Below, in pieces: positions 36,587-49,364 of a stretch of DNA of 64,000 bases; the stretch's first letter is position 1, and each line of letters begins with the position of its first letter. The notes below the pieces were generated by a model that made no database searches, was not told the origin of the DNA, and saw only the letters and a list, made by a program, of their open reading frames with translations. A program made the position numbers and the translations under genes. This DNA comes from Sacculina carcini. Taxonomy: Eukaryota; Arthropoda; Thecostraca; Sacculinidae. The DNA is taken from positions 186,001-250,000 of the forward strand of contig OU696580.1 in assembly GCA_916048095.2 (NCBI GenBank). The letters run 5' to 3'.

Positions 36587-37345
36587 GAAGTGTGCCCTAA
36601 GTGTTACCTAAGTGTTACCTAAGTGTTACCTAAGTGTTACCTAAGTGTTACCTAAGTGTTACCTAAGTGTTACCTAAGTGTGCCCTAAGTGTTACCTAAG
36701 TGTTACCCAAGTGTTACCTAAGTGTTACCTAAGTGTTACCTAAGTGTGCCCTAAGTGTTACCTAAGTTTTACCTAAGTGTTACCTAAGTGTTACCTAAGT
36801 GTTACCTAAGTGTGCCCTAAGTGTTACCTAAGTGTGCCCTAAGTGTTACCTAAGTGTGCCCTAAGTGTTACCTAAGTGTGCCCTAAGTGTTACCTAAGTG
36901 TGCCCTAAGTGTGCCCTAAGTGTTACCTAAGTGTGCCCTAAGTGTTACCTAAGTGTTACCTAAGTGTGCCCTAAGTGTTACCTAAGTGTGCCCTAAGTGT
37001 TACCTAAATGTGACCTAAGTGTTACCTAAGTGTGCCCTAAGTGTGCCCTAAGTGTTACCTAAGTGTGCCCTAAGTGTTACCTAAGTGTGCCGTAAGTTTT
37101 ACCTAAGTGTGCCCTAAGTGTTACCTAAGTGTTACCTAAGTGTGCCCAAAGTGTTACCTAAGTGTGCCCTAAGTGTTACCTAAGTGTGCCCTAAGTGTTA
37201 CCTAAGTGTGCCCTAAGTGTGCCCTAAGTGTTACCTAAGTGTGCCCTAAGTGTTACCTAAGTGTGCCCTAAGTGTTACCTAAGTGTACCCTAAGTGTTAC
37301 CTAAGTGTTACCTAAGTGTTACCTAAGTGTTACCCAAGTGTTACC

Positions 37346-38082
37346 GAAGTGTGCCCTAAGTGTTACCTAAGTGTTACCTAAGTGTTACCTAAGTGTTACC
37401 TAAGTGTTACCTAAGTGTTACCTAAGTGTTACCTAAGTGTTACCTAAGTGTGCCCTAAGTGTTACCTAAGTGTTACCCAAGTGTTACCCAAGTGTTACCT
37501 AAGTGTGCCCTAAGTGTGCCCTAAGTGTTACCTAAGTTTTACCTAAGTGTTACCTAAGTGTTACCTAAGTGTTACCTAAGTGTGCCCTAAGTGTTACCTA
37601 AGTGTTACCTAAGTGTGCCCAAAGTGTTACCTAAGTGTGCCCTAAGTGTTACCTAAGTGTGCCCTAAGTGTTACCTAAGTGTGCCCTAAGTGTGCCCTAA
37701 GTGTTACCTAAGTGTGCCCTAAGTGTTACCTAAGTGTTACCTAAATGTGACCTAAGTGTTACCTAAGTGTGCCCTAAGTGTGCCCTAAGTGTTACCTAAG
37801 TGTGCCCTAAGTGTTACATAAGTGTGCCGTAAGTTTTACCTAAGTGTGCCCTAAGTGTTACCTAAGTGTTACCTAAGTGTGCCCAAAGTGTTACCTAAGT
37901 GTGCCCTAAGTGTTACCTAAGTGTGCCCTAAGTGTTACCTAAGTGTGCCCTAAGTGTGCCCTAAGTGTTACCTAAGTGTGCCCTAAGTGTTACCTAAGTG
38001 TGCCCTAAGTGTTACCTAAGTGTACCCTAAGTGTTACCTAAGTGTTACCTAAGTGTTACCTAAGTGTTACCCAAGTGTTACC
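37346..38082 (+). repeat. 67-unit HOR (737 bp) with doubled c
   Basis: The g unit is at 37346, m at 37742 (+396) and the next g at 38083. The c-p2-q2 segment is c-c-q2 here, a third independent way of being one monomer short. The TTACA variant unit (37808) precedes x. Doubled c and TTACA are both markers of the right-hand domain. Confidence 0.87.
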
Positions 38083-41000
38083 GAAGTGTGCCCTAAGTGT
38101 TACCTAAGTGTTACCTAAGTGTTACCTAAGTGTTACCTAAGTGTTACCTAAGTGTTACCTAAGTGTTACCTAAGTGTTACCTAAGTGTGCCCTAAGTGTT
38201 ACCTAAGTGTTACCCAAGTGTTACCTAAGTGTTACCTAAGTGTTACCTAAGTGTGCCCTAAGTGTGCCCTAAGTGTTACCTAAGTTTTACCTAAGTGTTA
38301 CCTAAGTGTGCCCAAAGTGTTACCTAAGTGTGCCCTAAGTGTTACCTAAGTGTGCCCTAAGTGTTACCTAAGTGTGCCCTAAGTGTGCCCTAAGTGTTAC
38401 CTAAGTGTGCCCTAAGTGTTACCTAAGTGTTACCTAAATGTGACCTAAGTGTTACCTAAGTGTGCCCTAAGTGTTACCTAAGTGTTACCTAAGTGTGCCC
38501 AAAGTGTTACCTAAGTGTGCCCTAAGTGTTACCTAAGTGTGCCCTAAGTGTTACCTAAGTGTGCCCTAAGTGTGCCCTAAGTGTTACCTAAGTGTGCCCT
38601 AAGTGTTACCTAAGTGTTACCTAAGTGTGCCCTAAGTGTTACCTAAGTGTGCCCTAAGTGTTACCTAAATGTGACCTAAGTGTTACCTAAGTGTGCCCTA
38701 AGTGTGCCCTAAGTGTTACCTAAGTGTTACCTAAGTGTGCCCTAAGTGTTACCTAAGTGTGCCCTAAGTGTTACCTAAGTGTGCCCTAAGTGTTACCTAA
38801 GTGTGCCCTAAGTGTTACCTAAGTGTTACCTAAGTGTTACCTAAGTGTTACCTAAGTGTTACCTAAGTGTTACCTAAGTGTGCCCTAAGTGTTACCTAAG
38901 TGTTACCTAAGTGTACCCTAAGTGTTACCTAAGTGTTACCTAAGTGTTACCTAAGTGTGCCCTAAGTGTTACCTAAGTGTTACCTAAGTGTTACCTAAGT
39001 GTTACCTAAGTGTTACCTAAGTGTTACCTAAGTGTTACCTAAGTGTTACCTAAGTGTGCCCTAAGTGTTACCTAAGTGTTACCTAAGTGTTACCTAAGTG
39101 TTACCTAAGTGTTACCTAAGTGTGCCCTAAGTGTTACCTAAGTGTGCCCTAAGTGTTACCTAAGTGTGCCGTAAGTTTTACCTAAGTGTGCCCTAAGTGT
39201 TACCTAAGTGTGCCCTAAGTGTTACCTAAGTGTGCCCTAAGTGTTACCTAAACGTGACCTAAGTGTTACCTAAGTGTGCCCTAAGTGTTACCTAAGTGTG
39301 CCCTAAGTGTTACCTAAGTGTGCCCTAAGTGTTACCTAAGTGTGCCCTAAGTGTTACCTAAGTGTTACCTAAGTGTTACCTAAGTGTGCCCTAAGTGTTA
39401 CCTAAGTGTGCCCTAAGTGTTACCTAAGTGTACCCTAAGTGTTACCTAAGTGTTACCTAAGTGTTACCTAAGTGTTACCCAAGTGTTACCGAAGTGTGCC
39501 CTAAGTGTTACCTAAGTGTGCCCTAAGTGTTACCTAAGTGTGCCCTAAGTGTTACCTAAGTGTGCCCCAAGTGTTACCTAAGTGTGCCGTAAGTTTTACC
39601 TAAGTGTGCCCTAAGTGTTACCTAAGTGTTACCTAAGTGTGCCCAAAGTGTTACCTAAGTGTGCCCTAAGTGTTACCTAAGTGTGCCCTAAGTGTGCCCT
39701 AAGTGTTACCTAAGTGTGCCCTAAGTGTTACCTAAGTGTGCCCTAAGTGTTACCTAAGTGTACCCTAAGTGTTACCTAAGTGTTACCTAAGTGTTACCTA
39801 AGTGTTACCTAAGTGTTACCTAAGTGTTACCTAAGTGTTACCTAAGTGTTACCTAAGTGTTACCTAAGTGTGCCCTAAGTGTTACCTAAGTGTGCCCTAA
39901 GTGTTACCTAAGTGTGCCGTAAGTTTTACCTAAGTGTGCCCTAAGTGTTACCTAAGTGTGCCCTAAGTGTTACCTAAGTGTGCCCTAAGTGTTACCTAAA
40001 CGTGACCTAAGTGTTACCTAAGTGTGCCCTAAGTGTTACCTAAGTGTGCCCTAAGTGTTACCTAAGTGTTACCTAAGTGTGCCCTAAGTGTTACCTAAGT
40101 GTGCCCTAAGTGTTACCTAAGTGTTACCTAAGTGTTACCTAAGTGTTACCTAAGTGTTACCTAAGTGTTACCTAAGTGTTACCTAAGTGTTACCTAAGTG
40201 TGCCCTAAGTGTTACCTAAGTGTTACCTAAGTGTACCCTAAGTGTTACCTAAGTGTTACCTAAGTGTTACCTAAGTGTTACCTAAGTGTTACCTAAGTGT
40301 GCCCTAAGTGTTACCTAAGTGTTACCCAAGTGTTACCCAAGTGTTACCTAAGTGTTACCTAAGTGTGCCCTAAGTGTTACCTAAGTTTTACCTAAGTGTT
40401 ACCTAAGTGTTACCTAAGTGTTACCTAAGTGTGCCCTAAGTGTTACCTAAGTGTTACCTAAGTGTGCCCAAAGTGTTACCTAAGTGTGCCCTAAGTGTTA
40501 CCTAAGTGTGCCCTAAGTGTTACCTAAGTGTGCCCTAAGTGTGCCCTAAGTGTTACCTAAGTGTTACCTAAGTGTTACCTAAGTGTTACCTAAGTGTTAC
40601 CTAAGTGTGCCCTAAGTGTTACCTAAGTGTTACCCAAGTGTTACCTAAGTGTTACCTAAGTGTTACCTAAGTGTGCCCTAAGTGTGCCCTAAGTGTTACC
40701 TAAGTTTTACCTAAGTGTTACCTAAGTGTTACCTAAGTGTTACCTAAGTGTGCCCTAAGTGTTACCTAAGTGTTACCTAAGTGTGCCCAAAGTGTTACCT
40801 AAGTGTGCCCTAAGTGTTACCTAAGTGTGCCCTAAGTGTTACCTAAGTGTGCCCTAAGTGTGCCCTAAGTGTTACCTAAGTGTGCCCTAAGTGTTACCTA
40901 AGTGTTACCTAAGTGTGCCCTAAGTGTTACCTAAGTGTGCCCTAAGTGTTACCTAAATGTGACCTAAGTGTTACCTAAGTGTGCCCTAAGTGTGCCCTAA

Positions 41001-41646
41001 GTGTTACCTAAGTGTTACCTAAGTGTGCCCTAAGTGTTACCTAAGTGTGCCCTAAGTGTTACCTAAGTGTGCCCTAAGTGTTACCTAAGTGTGCCCTAAG
41101 TGTTACCTAAGTGTTACCTAAGTGTTACCTAAGTGTTACCTAAGTGTTACCTAAGTGTTACCTAAGTGTGCCCTAAGTGTTACCTAAGTGTTACCTAAGT
41201 GTACCCTAAGTGTTACCTAAGTGTTACCTAAGTGTTACCTAAGTGTGCCCTAAGTGTTACCTAAGTGTTACCTAAGTGTTACCTAAGTGTTACCTAAGTG
41301 TTACCTAAGTGTTACCTAAGTGTTACCTAAGTGTTACCTAAGTGTGCCCTAAGTGTTACCTAAGTGTTACCTAAGTGTTACCTAAGTGTTACCTAAGTGT
41401 TACCTAAGTGTGCCCTAAGTGTTACCTAAGTGTGCCCTAAGTGTTACCTAAGTGTGCCGTAAGTTTTACCTAAGTGTGCCCTAAGTGTTACCTAAGTGTG
41501 CCCTAAGTGTTACCTAAGTGTGCCCTAAGTGTTACCTAAGTGTGCCCTAAGTGTTACCTAAGTGTGCCCTAAGTGTTACCTAAGTGTGCCCTAAGTGTTA
41601 CCTAAGTGTGCCCTAAGTGTTACCTAAGTGTTACCTAAGTGTGCCA
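38083..41646 (+). repeat. Rearranged HOR region without intact TAGG module
   Basis: The g units are at 38083 and 39491, then none until 41746. Two m units lie only 220 bp apart (38446 and 38666). TAAACGTGACC appears for the first time at 39249 and again at 39997. Where TAGG would be expected before the g at 39491 (position 39392) the unit is an ordinary TAAG. Doubled c units occur near 40325. The rest is p/q satellite with u, z and w in fragments of HOR order. Confidence 0.75.
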
Positions 41647-42405
41647 TAGGTGTTACCTAAGTGTGCCCTAAGTGTTACCTAAGTGTACCCTAAGTGTTAC
41701 CTAAGTGTTACCTAAGTGTTACCTAAGTGTTACCCAAGTGTTACCGAAGTGTGCCCTAAGTGTTACCTAAGTGTGCCCTAAGTGTTACCTAAGTGTGCCC
41801 TAAGTGTTACCTAAGTGTTACCTAAGTGTTACCTAAGTGTTACCTAAGTGTTACCTAAGTGTGCCCTAAGTGTTACCTAAGTGTTACCTAAGTGTACCCT
41901 AAGTGTTACCTAAGTGTTACCTAAGTGTTACCTAAGTGTGCCCTAAGTGTTACCTAAGTGTTACCTAAGTGTTACCTAAGTGTTACCTAAGTGTTACCTA
42001 AGTGTTACCTAAGTGTTACCTAAGTGTTACCTAAGTGTGCCCTAAGTGTTACCTAAGTGTTACCTAAGTGTTACCTAAGTGTTACCTAAGTGTTACCTAA
42101 GTGTGCCCTAAGTGTTACCTAAGTGTGCCCTAAGTGTTACCTAAGTGTGCCGTAAGTTTTACCTAAGTGTGCCCTAAGTGTTACCTAAGTGTGCCCTAAG
42201 TGTTACCTAAGTGTGCCCTAAGTGTTACCTAAACGTGACCTAAGTGTTACCTAAGTGTGCCCTAAGTGTTACCTAAGTGTGCCCTAAGTGTTACCTAAGT
42301 GTGCCCTAAGTGTTACCTAAGTGTGCCCTAAGTGTTACCTAAGTGTGCCCTAAGTGTTACCTAAGTGTGCCCTAAGTGTTACCTAAGTGTTACCTAAGTG
42401 TGCCA
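41647..42405 (+). repeat. Truncated TAGG module
   Basis: TAGG is at 41647 and g at 41746. No second g follows at +330. The TAAACGTGACC variant is at 42230, and the next TAGG comes 759 bp after this one. Confidence 0.85.
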
Positions 42406-42999
42406 TAGGTGTTACCTAAGTGTGCCCTAAGTGTTACCTAAGTGTACCCTAAGTGTTACCTAAGTGTTACCTAAGTGTTACCTAAGTGTTACCCAAGTGT
42501 TACCGAAGTGTGCCCTAAGTGTTACCTAAGTGTGCCCTAAGTGTTACCTAAGTGTGCCCTAAGTGTTACCTAAGTGTGCCCCAAGTGTTACCTAAGTGTG
42601 CCGTAAGTTTTACCTAAGTGTGCCCTAAGTGTTACCTAAGTGTTACCTAAGTGTGCCCAAAGTGTTACCTAAGTGTTACCTAAGTGTTACCTAAGTGTGC
42701 CCTAAGTGTTACCTAAGTGTTACCTAAGTGTTACCTAAGTGTTACCTAAGTGTTACCTAAGTGTGCCCTAAGTGTTACCTAAGTGTGCCCTAAGTGTTAC
42801 CTAAGTGTGCCGTAAGTTTTACCTAAGTGTGCCCTAAGTGTTACCTAAGTGTGCCCTAAGTGTTACCTAAGTGTGCCCTAAGTGTTACCTAAGTGTGCCC
42901 TAAGTGTTACCTAAGTGTGCCCTAAGTGTTACCTAAGTGTGCCCTAAGTGTTACCTAAGTGTGCCCTAAGTGTTACCTAAGTGTTACCTAAGTGTGCCA
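42406..42999 (+). repeat. Truncated TAGG module, 54-unit spacing
   Basis: TAGG is at 42406 and g at 42505, and the next TAGG is at 43000 (594 bp). After z at 42659 the array switches to p-p where q is normal, marking the truncation point. The same 594-bp arrangement occurs at 46542-47135. Confidence 0.86.
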
Positions 43000-43428
43000 T
43001 AGGTGTTACCTAAGTGTGCCCTAAGTGTTACCTAAGTGTACCCTAAGTGTTACCTAAGTGTTACCTAAGTGTTACCTAAGTGTTACCTAAGTGTTACCGA
43101 AGTGTGCCCTAAGTGTTACCTAAGTGTGCCCTAAGTGTTACCTAAGTGTGCCCTAAGTGTTACCTAAGTGTGCCCCAAGTGTTACCTAAGTGTGCCGTAA
43201 GTTTTACCTAAGTGTACCCTAAGTGTTACCTAAGTGTTACCTAAGTGTGCCCAAAGTGTTACCTAAGTGTGCCCTAAGTGTTACCTAAGTGTGCCCTAAG
43301 TGTGCCCTAAGTGTTACCTAAGTGTGCCCTAAGTGTTACCTAAGTGTGCCCTAAGTGTTACCTAAGTGTACCCTAAGTGTTACCTAAGTGTTACCTAAGT
43401 GTTACCTAAGTGTTACCGAAGTGTTACC
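43000..43428 (+). repeat. 39-unit TAGG module (429 bp), variant
   Basis: TAGG is at 43000, and g units are at 43099 and 43429. The c before the first g has become p. The unit after x-u is w, not q, a mark shared with the modules at 47136, 49820 and 60380. The c before the second g is GAAGTGTTACC (43418). Confidence 0.88.
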
Positions 43429-44891
43429 GAAGTGTGCCCTAAGTGTTACCTAAGTGTTACCTAAGTGTTACCTAAGTGTTACCTAAGTGTTACCTAAGTG
43501 TTACCTAAGTGTTACCTAAGTGTTACCTAAGTGTGCCCTAAGTGTTACCTAAGTGTTACCCAAGTGTTACCCAAGTGTTACCTAAGTGTTACCTAAGTGT
43601 GCCCTAAGTGTTACCTAAGTGTTACCTAAGTGTTACCTAAGTGTTACCTAAGTGTTACCTAAGTGTGCCCTAAGTGTTACCTAAGTGTTACCTAAGTGTG
43701 CCCTAAGTGTTACCTAAGTGTGCCCTAAGTGTTACCTAAGTGTGCCCTAAGTGTTACCTAAGTGTGCCCTAAGTGTGCCCTAAGTGTTACCTAAGTGTGC
43801 CCTAAGTGTTACCTAAGTGTTACCTAAGTGTGCCCTAAGTGTTACCTAAGTGTGCCCTAAGTGTTACCTAAATGTGACCTAAGTGTTACCTAAGTGTGCC
43901 CTAAGTGTGCCCTAAGTGTTACCTAAGTGTGCCCTAAGTGTTACCTAAGTGTGCCGTAAGTGTTACCTAAGTGTGCCCTAAGTGTTACCTAAGTGTGCCC
44001 TAAGTGTGCCCTAAGTGTTACCTAAGTGTGCCCTAAGTGTTACCTAAGTGTGCCCTAAGTGTTACCTAAGTGTACCCTAAGTGTTACCTAAGTGTTACCT
44101 AAGTGTTACCTAAGTGTTACCCAAGTGTTACCGAAGTGTGCCCTAAGTGTTACCTAAGTGTTACCTAAGTGTTACCTAAGTGTTACCTAAGTGTTACCTA
44201 AGTGTTACCTAAGTGTTACCTAAGTGTTACCTAAGTGTGCCCTAAGTGTTACCTAAGTGTTACCCAAGTGTTACCTAAGTGTTACCTAAGTGTTACCTAA
44301 GTGTGCCCTAAGTGTTACCTAAGTTTTACCTAAGTGTTACCTAAGTGTTACCTAAGTGTTACCTAAGTGTGCCCTAAGTGTTACCTAAGTGTTACCTAAG
44401 TGTGCCCAAAGTGTTACCTAAGTGTGCCCTAAGTGTTACCTAAGTGTGCCCTAAGTGTTACCTAAGTGTGCCCTAAGTGTGCCCTAAGTGTTACCTAAGT
44501 GTGCCCTAAGTGTTACCTAAGTGTTACCTAAGTGTGCCCTAAGTGTTACCTAAGTGTGCCCTAAGTGTTACCTAAGTGTGACCTAAGTGTTACCTAAGTG
44601 TGCCCTAAGTGTGCCCTAAGTGTTACCTAAGTGTGCCCTAAGTGTTACCTAAGTGTGCCGTAAGTTTTACCTAAGTGTGCCCTAAGTGTTACCTAAGTGT
44701 TACCTAAGTGTGCCCAAAGTGTTACCTAAGTGTGCCCTAAGTGTTACCTAAGTGTGCCCTAAGTGTGCCCTAAGTGTTACCTAAGTGTGCCCTAAGTGTT
44801 ACCTAAGTGTGCCCTAAGTGTTACCTAAGTGTACCCTAAGTGTTACCTAAGTGTTACCTAAGTGTTACCTAAGTGTTACCCAAGTGTTACC

Positions 44892-45639
44892 GAAGTGTGC
44901 CCTAAGTGTTACCTAAGTGTTACCTAAGTGTTACCTAAGTGTTACCTAAGTGTTACCTAAGTGTTACCTAAGTGTTACCTAAGTGTTACCTAAGTGTGCC
45001 CTAAGTGTTACCTAAGTGTTACCCAAGTGTTACCTAAGTGTTACCTAAGTGTTACCTAAGTGTGCCCTAAGTGTGCCCTAAGTGTTACCTAAGTTTTACC
45101 TAAGTGTTACCTAAGTGTTACCTAAGTGTTACCTAAGTGTGCCCTAAGTGTTACCTAAGTGTTACCTAAGTGTGCCCAAAGTGTTACCTAAGTGTGCCCT
45201 AAGTGTTACCTAAGTGTGCCCTAAGTGTTACCTAAGTGTGCCCTAAGTGTGCCCTAAGTGTTACCTAAGTGTGCCCTAAGTGTTACCTAAGTGTTACCTA
45301 AATGTGACCTAAGTGTTACCTAAGTGTGCCCTAAGTGTGCCCTAAGTGTTACCTAAGTGTGCCCTAAGTGTTACATAAGTGTGCCGTAAGTTTTACCTAA
45401 GTGTGCCCTAAGTGTTACCTAAGTGTTACCTAAGTGTGCCCAAAGTGTTACCTAAGTGTGCCCTAAGTGTTACCTAAGTGTGCCCTAAGTGTTACCTAAG
45501 TGTGCCCTAAGTGTGCCCTAAGTGTTACCTAAGTGTGCCCTAAGTGTTACCTAAGTGTGCCCTAAGTGTTACCTAAGTGTACCCTAAGTGTTACCTAAGT
45601 GTTACCTAAGTGTTACCTAAGTGTTACCCAAGTGTTACC
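44892..45639 (+). repeat. 68-unit higher-order repeat (748 bp)
   Basis: The g unit is at 44892, m at 45299 (+407) and the next g at 45640. The TTACA variant (45365) precedes x. In the duplicate at 51712-52415, four units (44 bp) around the second z are deleted. Confidence 0.9.
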
Positions 45640-46541
45640 GAAGTGTGCCCTAAGTGTTACCTAAGTGTTACCTAAGTGTTACCTAAGTGTTACCTAAGTG
45701 TTACCTAAGTGTTACCTAAGTGTTACCTAAGTGTTACCTAAGTGTGCCCTAAGTGTTACCTAAGTGTTACCCAAGTGTTACCTAAGTGTTACCTAAGTGT
45801 TACCTAAGTGTGCCCTAAGTGTGCCCTAAGTGTTACCTAAGTTTTACCTAAGTGTTACCTAAGTGTTACCTAAGTGTTACCTAAGTGTGCCCAAAGTGTT
45901 ACCTAAGTGTGCCCTAAGTGTTACCTAAGTGTGCCCTAAGTGTTACCTAAGTGTGCCCTAAGTGTGCCCTAAGTGTTACCTAAGTGTTACCTAAGTGTTA
46001 CCTAAGTGTTACCTAAGTGTTACCTAAGTGTGCCCTAAGTGTTACCTAAGTGTTACCTAAGTGTTACCTAAGTGTGCCCTAAGTGTGCCCTAAGTGTTAC
46101 CTAAGTTTTACCTAAGTGTTACCTAAGTGTTACCTAAGTGTTACCTAAGTGTTACCTAAGTGTTACCTAAGTGTGCCCTAAGTGTTACCTAAGTGTTACC
46201 TAAGTGTTACCTAAGTGTTACCTAAGTGTTACCTAAGTGTGCCCTAAGTGTTACCTAAGTGTGCCCTAAGTGTTACCTAAGTGTGCCGTAAGTTTTACCT
46301 AAGTGTGCCCTAAGTGTTACCTAAGTGTGCCCTAAGTGTTACCTAAGTGTGCCCTAAGTGTTACCTAAACGTGACCTAAGTGTTACCTAAGTGTGCCCTA
46401 AGTGTTACCTAAGTGTGCCCTAAGTGTTACCTAAGTGTGCCCTAAGTGTTACCTAAGTGTGCCCTAAGTGTTACCTAAGTGTGCCCTAAGTGTTACCTAA
46501 GTGTGCCCTAAGTGTTACCTAAGTGTTACCTAAGTGTGCCA

Positions 46542-47135
46542 TAGGTGTTACCTAAGTGTGCCCTAAGTGTTACCTAAGTGTACCCTAAGTGTTACCTAAG
46601 TGTTACCTAAGTGTTACCTAAGTGTTACCCAAGTGTTACCGAAGTGTGCCCTAAGTGTTACCTAAGTGTGCCCTAAGTGTTACCTAAGTGTGCCCTAAGT
46701 GTTACCTAAGTGTGCCCCAAGTGTTACCTAAGTGTGCCGTAAGTTTTACCTAAGTGTGCCCTAAGTGTTACCTAAGTGTTACCTAAGTGTGCCCAAAGTG
46801 TTACCTAAGTGTTACCTAAGTGTTACCTAAGTGTGCCCTAAGTGTTACCTAAGTGTTACCTAAGTGTTACCTAAGTGTTACCTAAGTGTTACCTAAGTGT
46901 GCCCTAAGTGTTACCTAAGTGTGCCCTAAGTGTTACCTAAGTGTGCCGTAAGTTTTACCTAAGTGTGCCCTAAGTGTTACCTAAGTGTGCCCTAAGTGTT
47001 ACCTAAGTGTGCCCTAAGTGTTACCTAAGTGTGCCCTAAGTGTTACCTAAGTGTGCCCTAAGTGTTACCTAAGTGTGCCCTAAGTGTTACCTAAGTGTGC
47101 CCTAAGTGTTACCTAAGTGTTACCTAAGTGTGCCA
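46542..47135 (+). repeat. Truncated TAGG module, 54-unit spacing
   Basis: TAGG is at 46542 and g at 46641, and the next TAGG is at 47136. It copies 42406-42999 at an offset of 4,136 bp, as does the TAAACGTGACC unit upstream (42230 and 46366). Confidence 0.86.
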
Positions 47136-47564
47136 TAGGTGTTACCTAAGTGTGCCCTAAGTGTTACCTAAGTGTACCCTAAGTGTTACCTAAGTGTTAC
47201 CTAAGTGTTACCTAAGTGTTACCCAAGTGTTACCGAAGTGTGCCCTAAGTGTTACCTAAGTGTGCCCTAAGTGTTACCTAAGTGTGCCCTAAGTGTTACC
47301 TAAGTGTGCCCCAAGTGTTACCTAAGTGTGCCGTAAGTTTTACCTAAGTGTACCCTAAGTGTTACCTAAGTGTTACCTAAGTGTGCCCAAAGTGTTACCT
47401 AAGTGTGCCCTAAGTGTTACCTAAGTGTGCCCTAAGTGTGCCCTAAGTGTTACCTAAGTGTGCCCTAAGTGTTACCTAAGTGTGCCCTAAGTGTTACCTA
47501 AGTGTACCCTAAGTGTTACCTAAGTGTTACCTAAGTGTTACCTAAGTGTTACCCAAGTGTTACC
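47136..47564 (+). repeat. 39-unit TAGG module (429 bp), variant
   Basis: TAGG is at 47136, and g units are at 47235 and 47565, with the w-after-u mark. Downstream, the block matches copy a until about 49.3 kb, but the c-g pair expected at 48258-48269 has reverted to p-type starts. Confidence 0.88.
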
Positions 47565-49364
47565 GAAGTGTGCCCTAAGTGTTACCTAAGTGTTACCTAA
47601 GTGTTACCTAAGTGTTACCTAAGTGTTACCTAAGTGTTACCTAAGTGTTACCTAAGTGTTACCTAAGTGTGCCCTAAGTGTTACCTAAGTGTTACCCAAG
47701 TGTTACCCAAGTGTTACCTAAGTGTTACCTAAGTGTGCCCTAAGTGTTACCTAAGTTTTACCTAAGTGTTACCTAAGTGTTACCTAAGTGTTACCTAAGT
47801 GTGCCCTAAGTGTTACCTAAGTGTTACCTAAGTGTGCCCAAAGTGTTACCTAAGTGTGCCCTAAGTGTTACCTAAGTGTGCCCTAAGTGTTACCTAAGTG
47901 TGCCCTAAGTGTGCCCTAAGTGTTACCTAAGTGTGCCCTAAGTGTTACCTAAGTGTTACCTAAGTGTGCCCTAAGTGTTACCTAAGTGTGCCCTAAGTGT
48001 TACCTAAATGTGACCTAAGTGTTACCTAAGTGTGCCCTAAGTGTGCCCTAAGTGTTACCTAAGTGTGCCCTAAGTGTTACCTAAGTGTGCCGTAAGTGTT
48101 ACCTAAGTGTGCCCTAAGTGTTACCTAAGTGTGCCCTAAGTGTGCCCTAAGTGTTACCTAAGTGTGCCCTAAGTGTTACCTAAGTGTGCCCTAAGTGTTA
48201 CCTAAGTGTACCCTAAGTGTTACCTAAGTGTTACCTAAGTGTTACCTAAGTGTTACCTAAGTGTTACCTAAGTGTGCCCTAAGTGTTACCTAAGTGTTAC
48301 CTAAGTGTTACCTAAGTGTTACCTAAGTGTTACCTAAGTGTTACCTAAGTGTTACCTAAGTGTTACCTAAGTGTGCCCTAAGTGTTACCTAAGTGTTACC
48401 CAAGTGTTACCTAAGTGTTACCTAAGTGTTACCTAAGTGTGCCCTAAGTGTTACCTAAGTTTTACCTAAGTGTTACCTAAGTGTTACCTAAGTGTTACCT
48501 AAGTGTGCCCTAAGTGTTACCTAAGTGTTACCTAAGTGTGCCCAAAGTGTTACCTAAGTGTGCCCTAAGTGTTACCTAAGTGTGCCCTAAGTGTTACCTA
48601 AGTGTGCCCTAAGTGTGCCCTAAGTGTTACCTAAGTGTGCCCTAAGTGTTACCTAAGTGTTACCTAAGTGTGCCCTAAGTGTTACCTAAGTGTGCCCTAA
48701 GTGTTACCTAAATGTGACCTAAGTGTTACCTAAGTGTGCCCTAAGTGTGCCCTAAGTGTTACCTAAGTGTGCCCTAAGTGTTACCTAAGTGTGCCGTAAG
48801 TTTTACCTAAGTGTGCCCTAAGTGTTACCTAAGTGTTACCTAAGTGTGCCCAAAGTGTTACCTAAGTGTGCCCTAAGTGTTACCTAAGTGTGCCCTAAGT
48901 GTGCCCTAAGTGTTACCTAAGTGTGCCCTAAGTGTTACCTAAGTGTGCCCTAAGTGTTACCTAAGTGTACCCTAAGTGTTACCTAAGTGTTACCTAAGTG
49001 TTACCTAAGTGTTACCCAAGTGTTACCGAAGTGTGCCCTAAGTGTTACCTAAGTGTTACCTAAGTGTTACCTAAGTGTTACCTAAGTGTTACCTAAGTGT
49101 TACCTAAGTGTTACCTAAGTGTTACCTAAGTGTGCCCTAAGTGTTACCTAAGTGTTACCCAAGTGTTACCTAAGTGTTACCTAAGTGTTACCTAAGTGTG
49201 CCCTAAGTGTGCCCTAAGTGTTACCTAAGTTTTACCTAAGTGTTACCTAAGTGTTACCTAAGTGTTACCTAAGTGTGCCCTAAGTGTTACCTAAGTGTTA
49301 CCTAAGTGTGCCCAAAGTGTTACCTAAGTGTGCCCTAAGTGTTACCTAAGTGTGCCCTAAGTGT

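Larger units (their letters stand above)
42545..45889 (+). repeat. Right-domain duplicated block, copy a
   Basis: Landmarks recur at +6,820 bp (620 units): z 42659 to 49479, TAGG 43000 to 49820, g 43429, 44133 and 44892 to 50249, 50953 and 51712, TAAGTGTGACC 44573 to 51393, TTACA 45365 to 52185. Part of it recurs at +4,136 bp, and part (from 43000) at +17,380 bp. Private changes are GAAGTGTTACC in place of c at 43418, and p in place of u near 43615. Boundaries are approximate. Confidence 0.85.
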
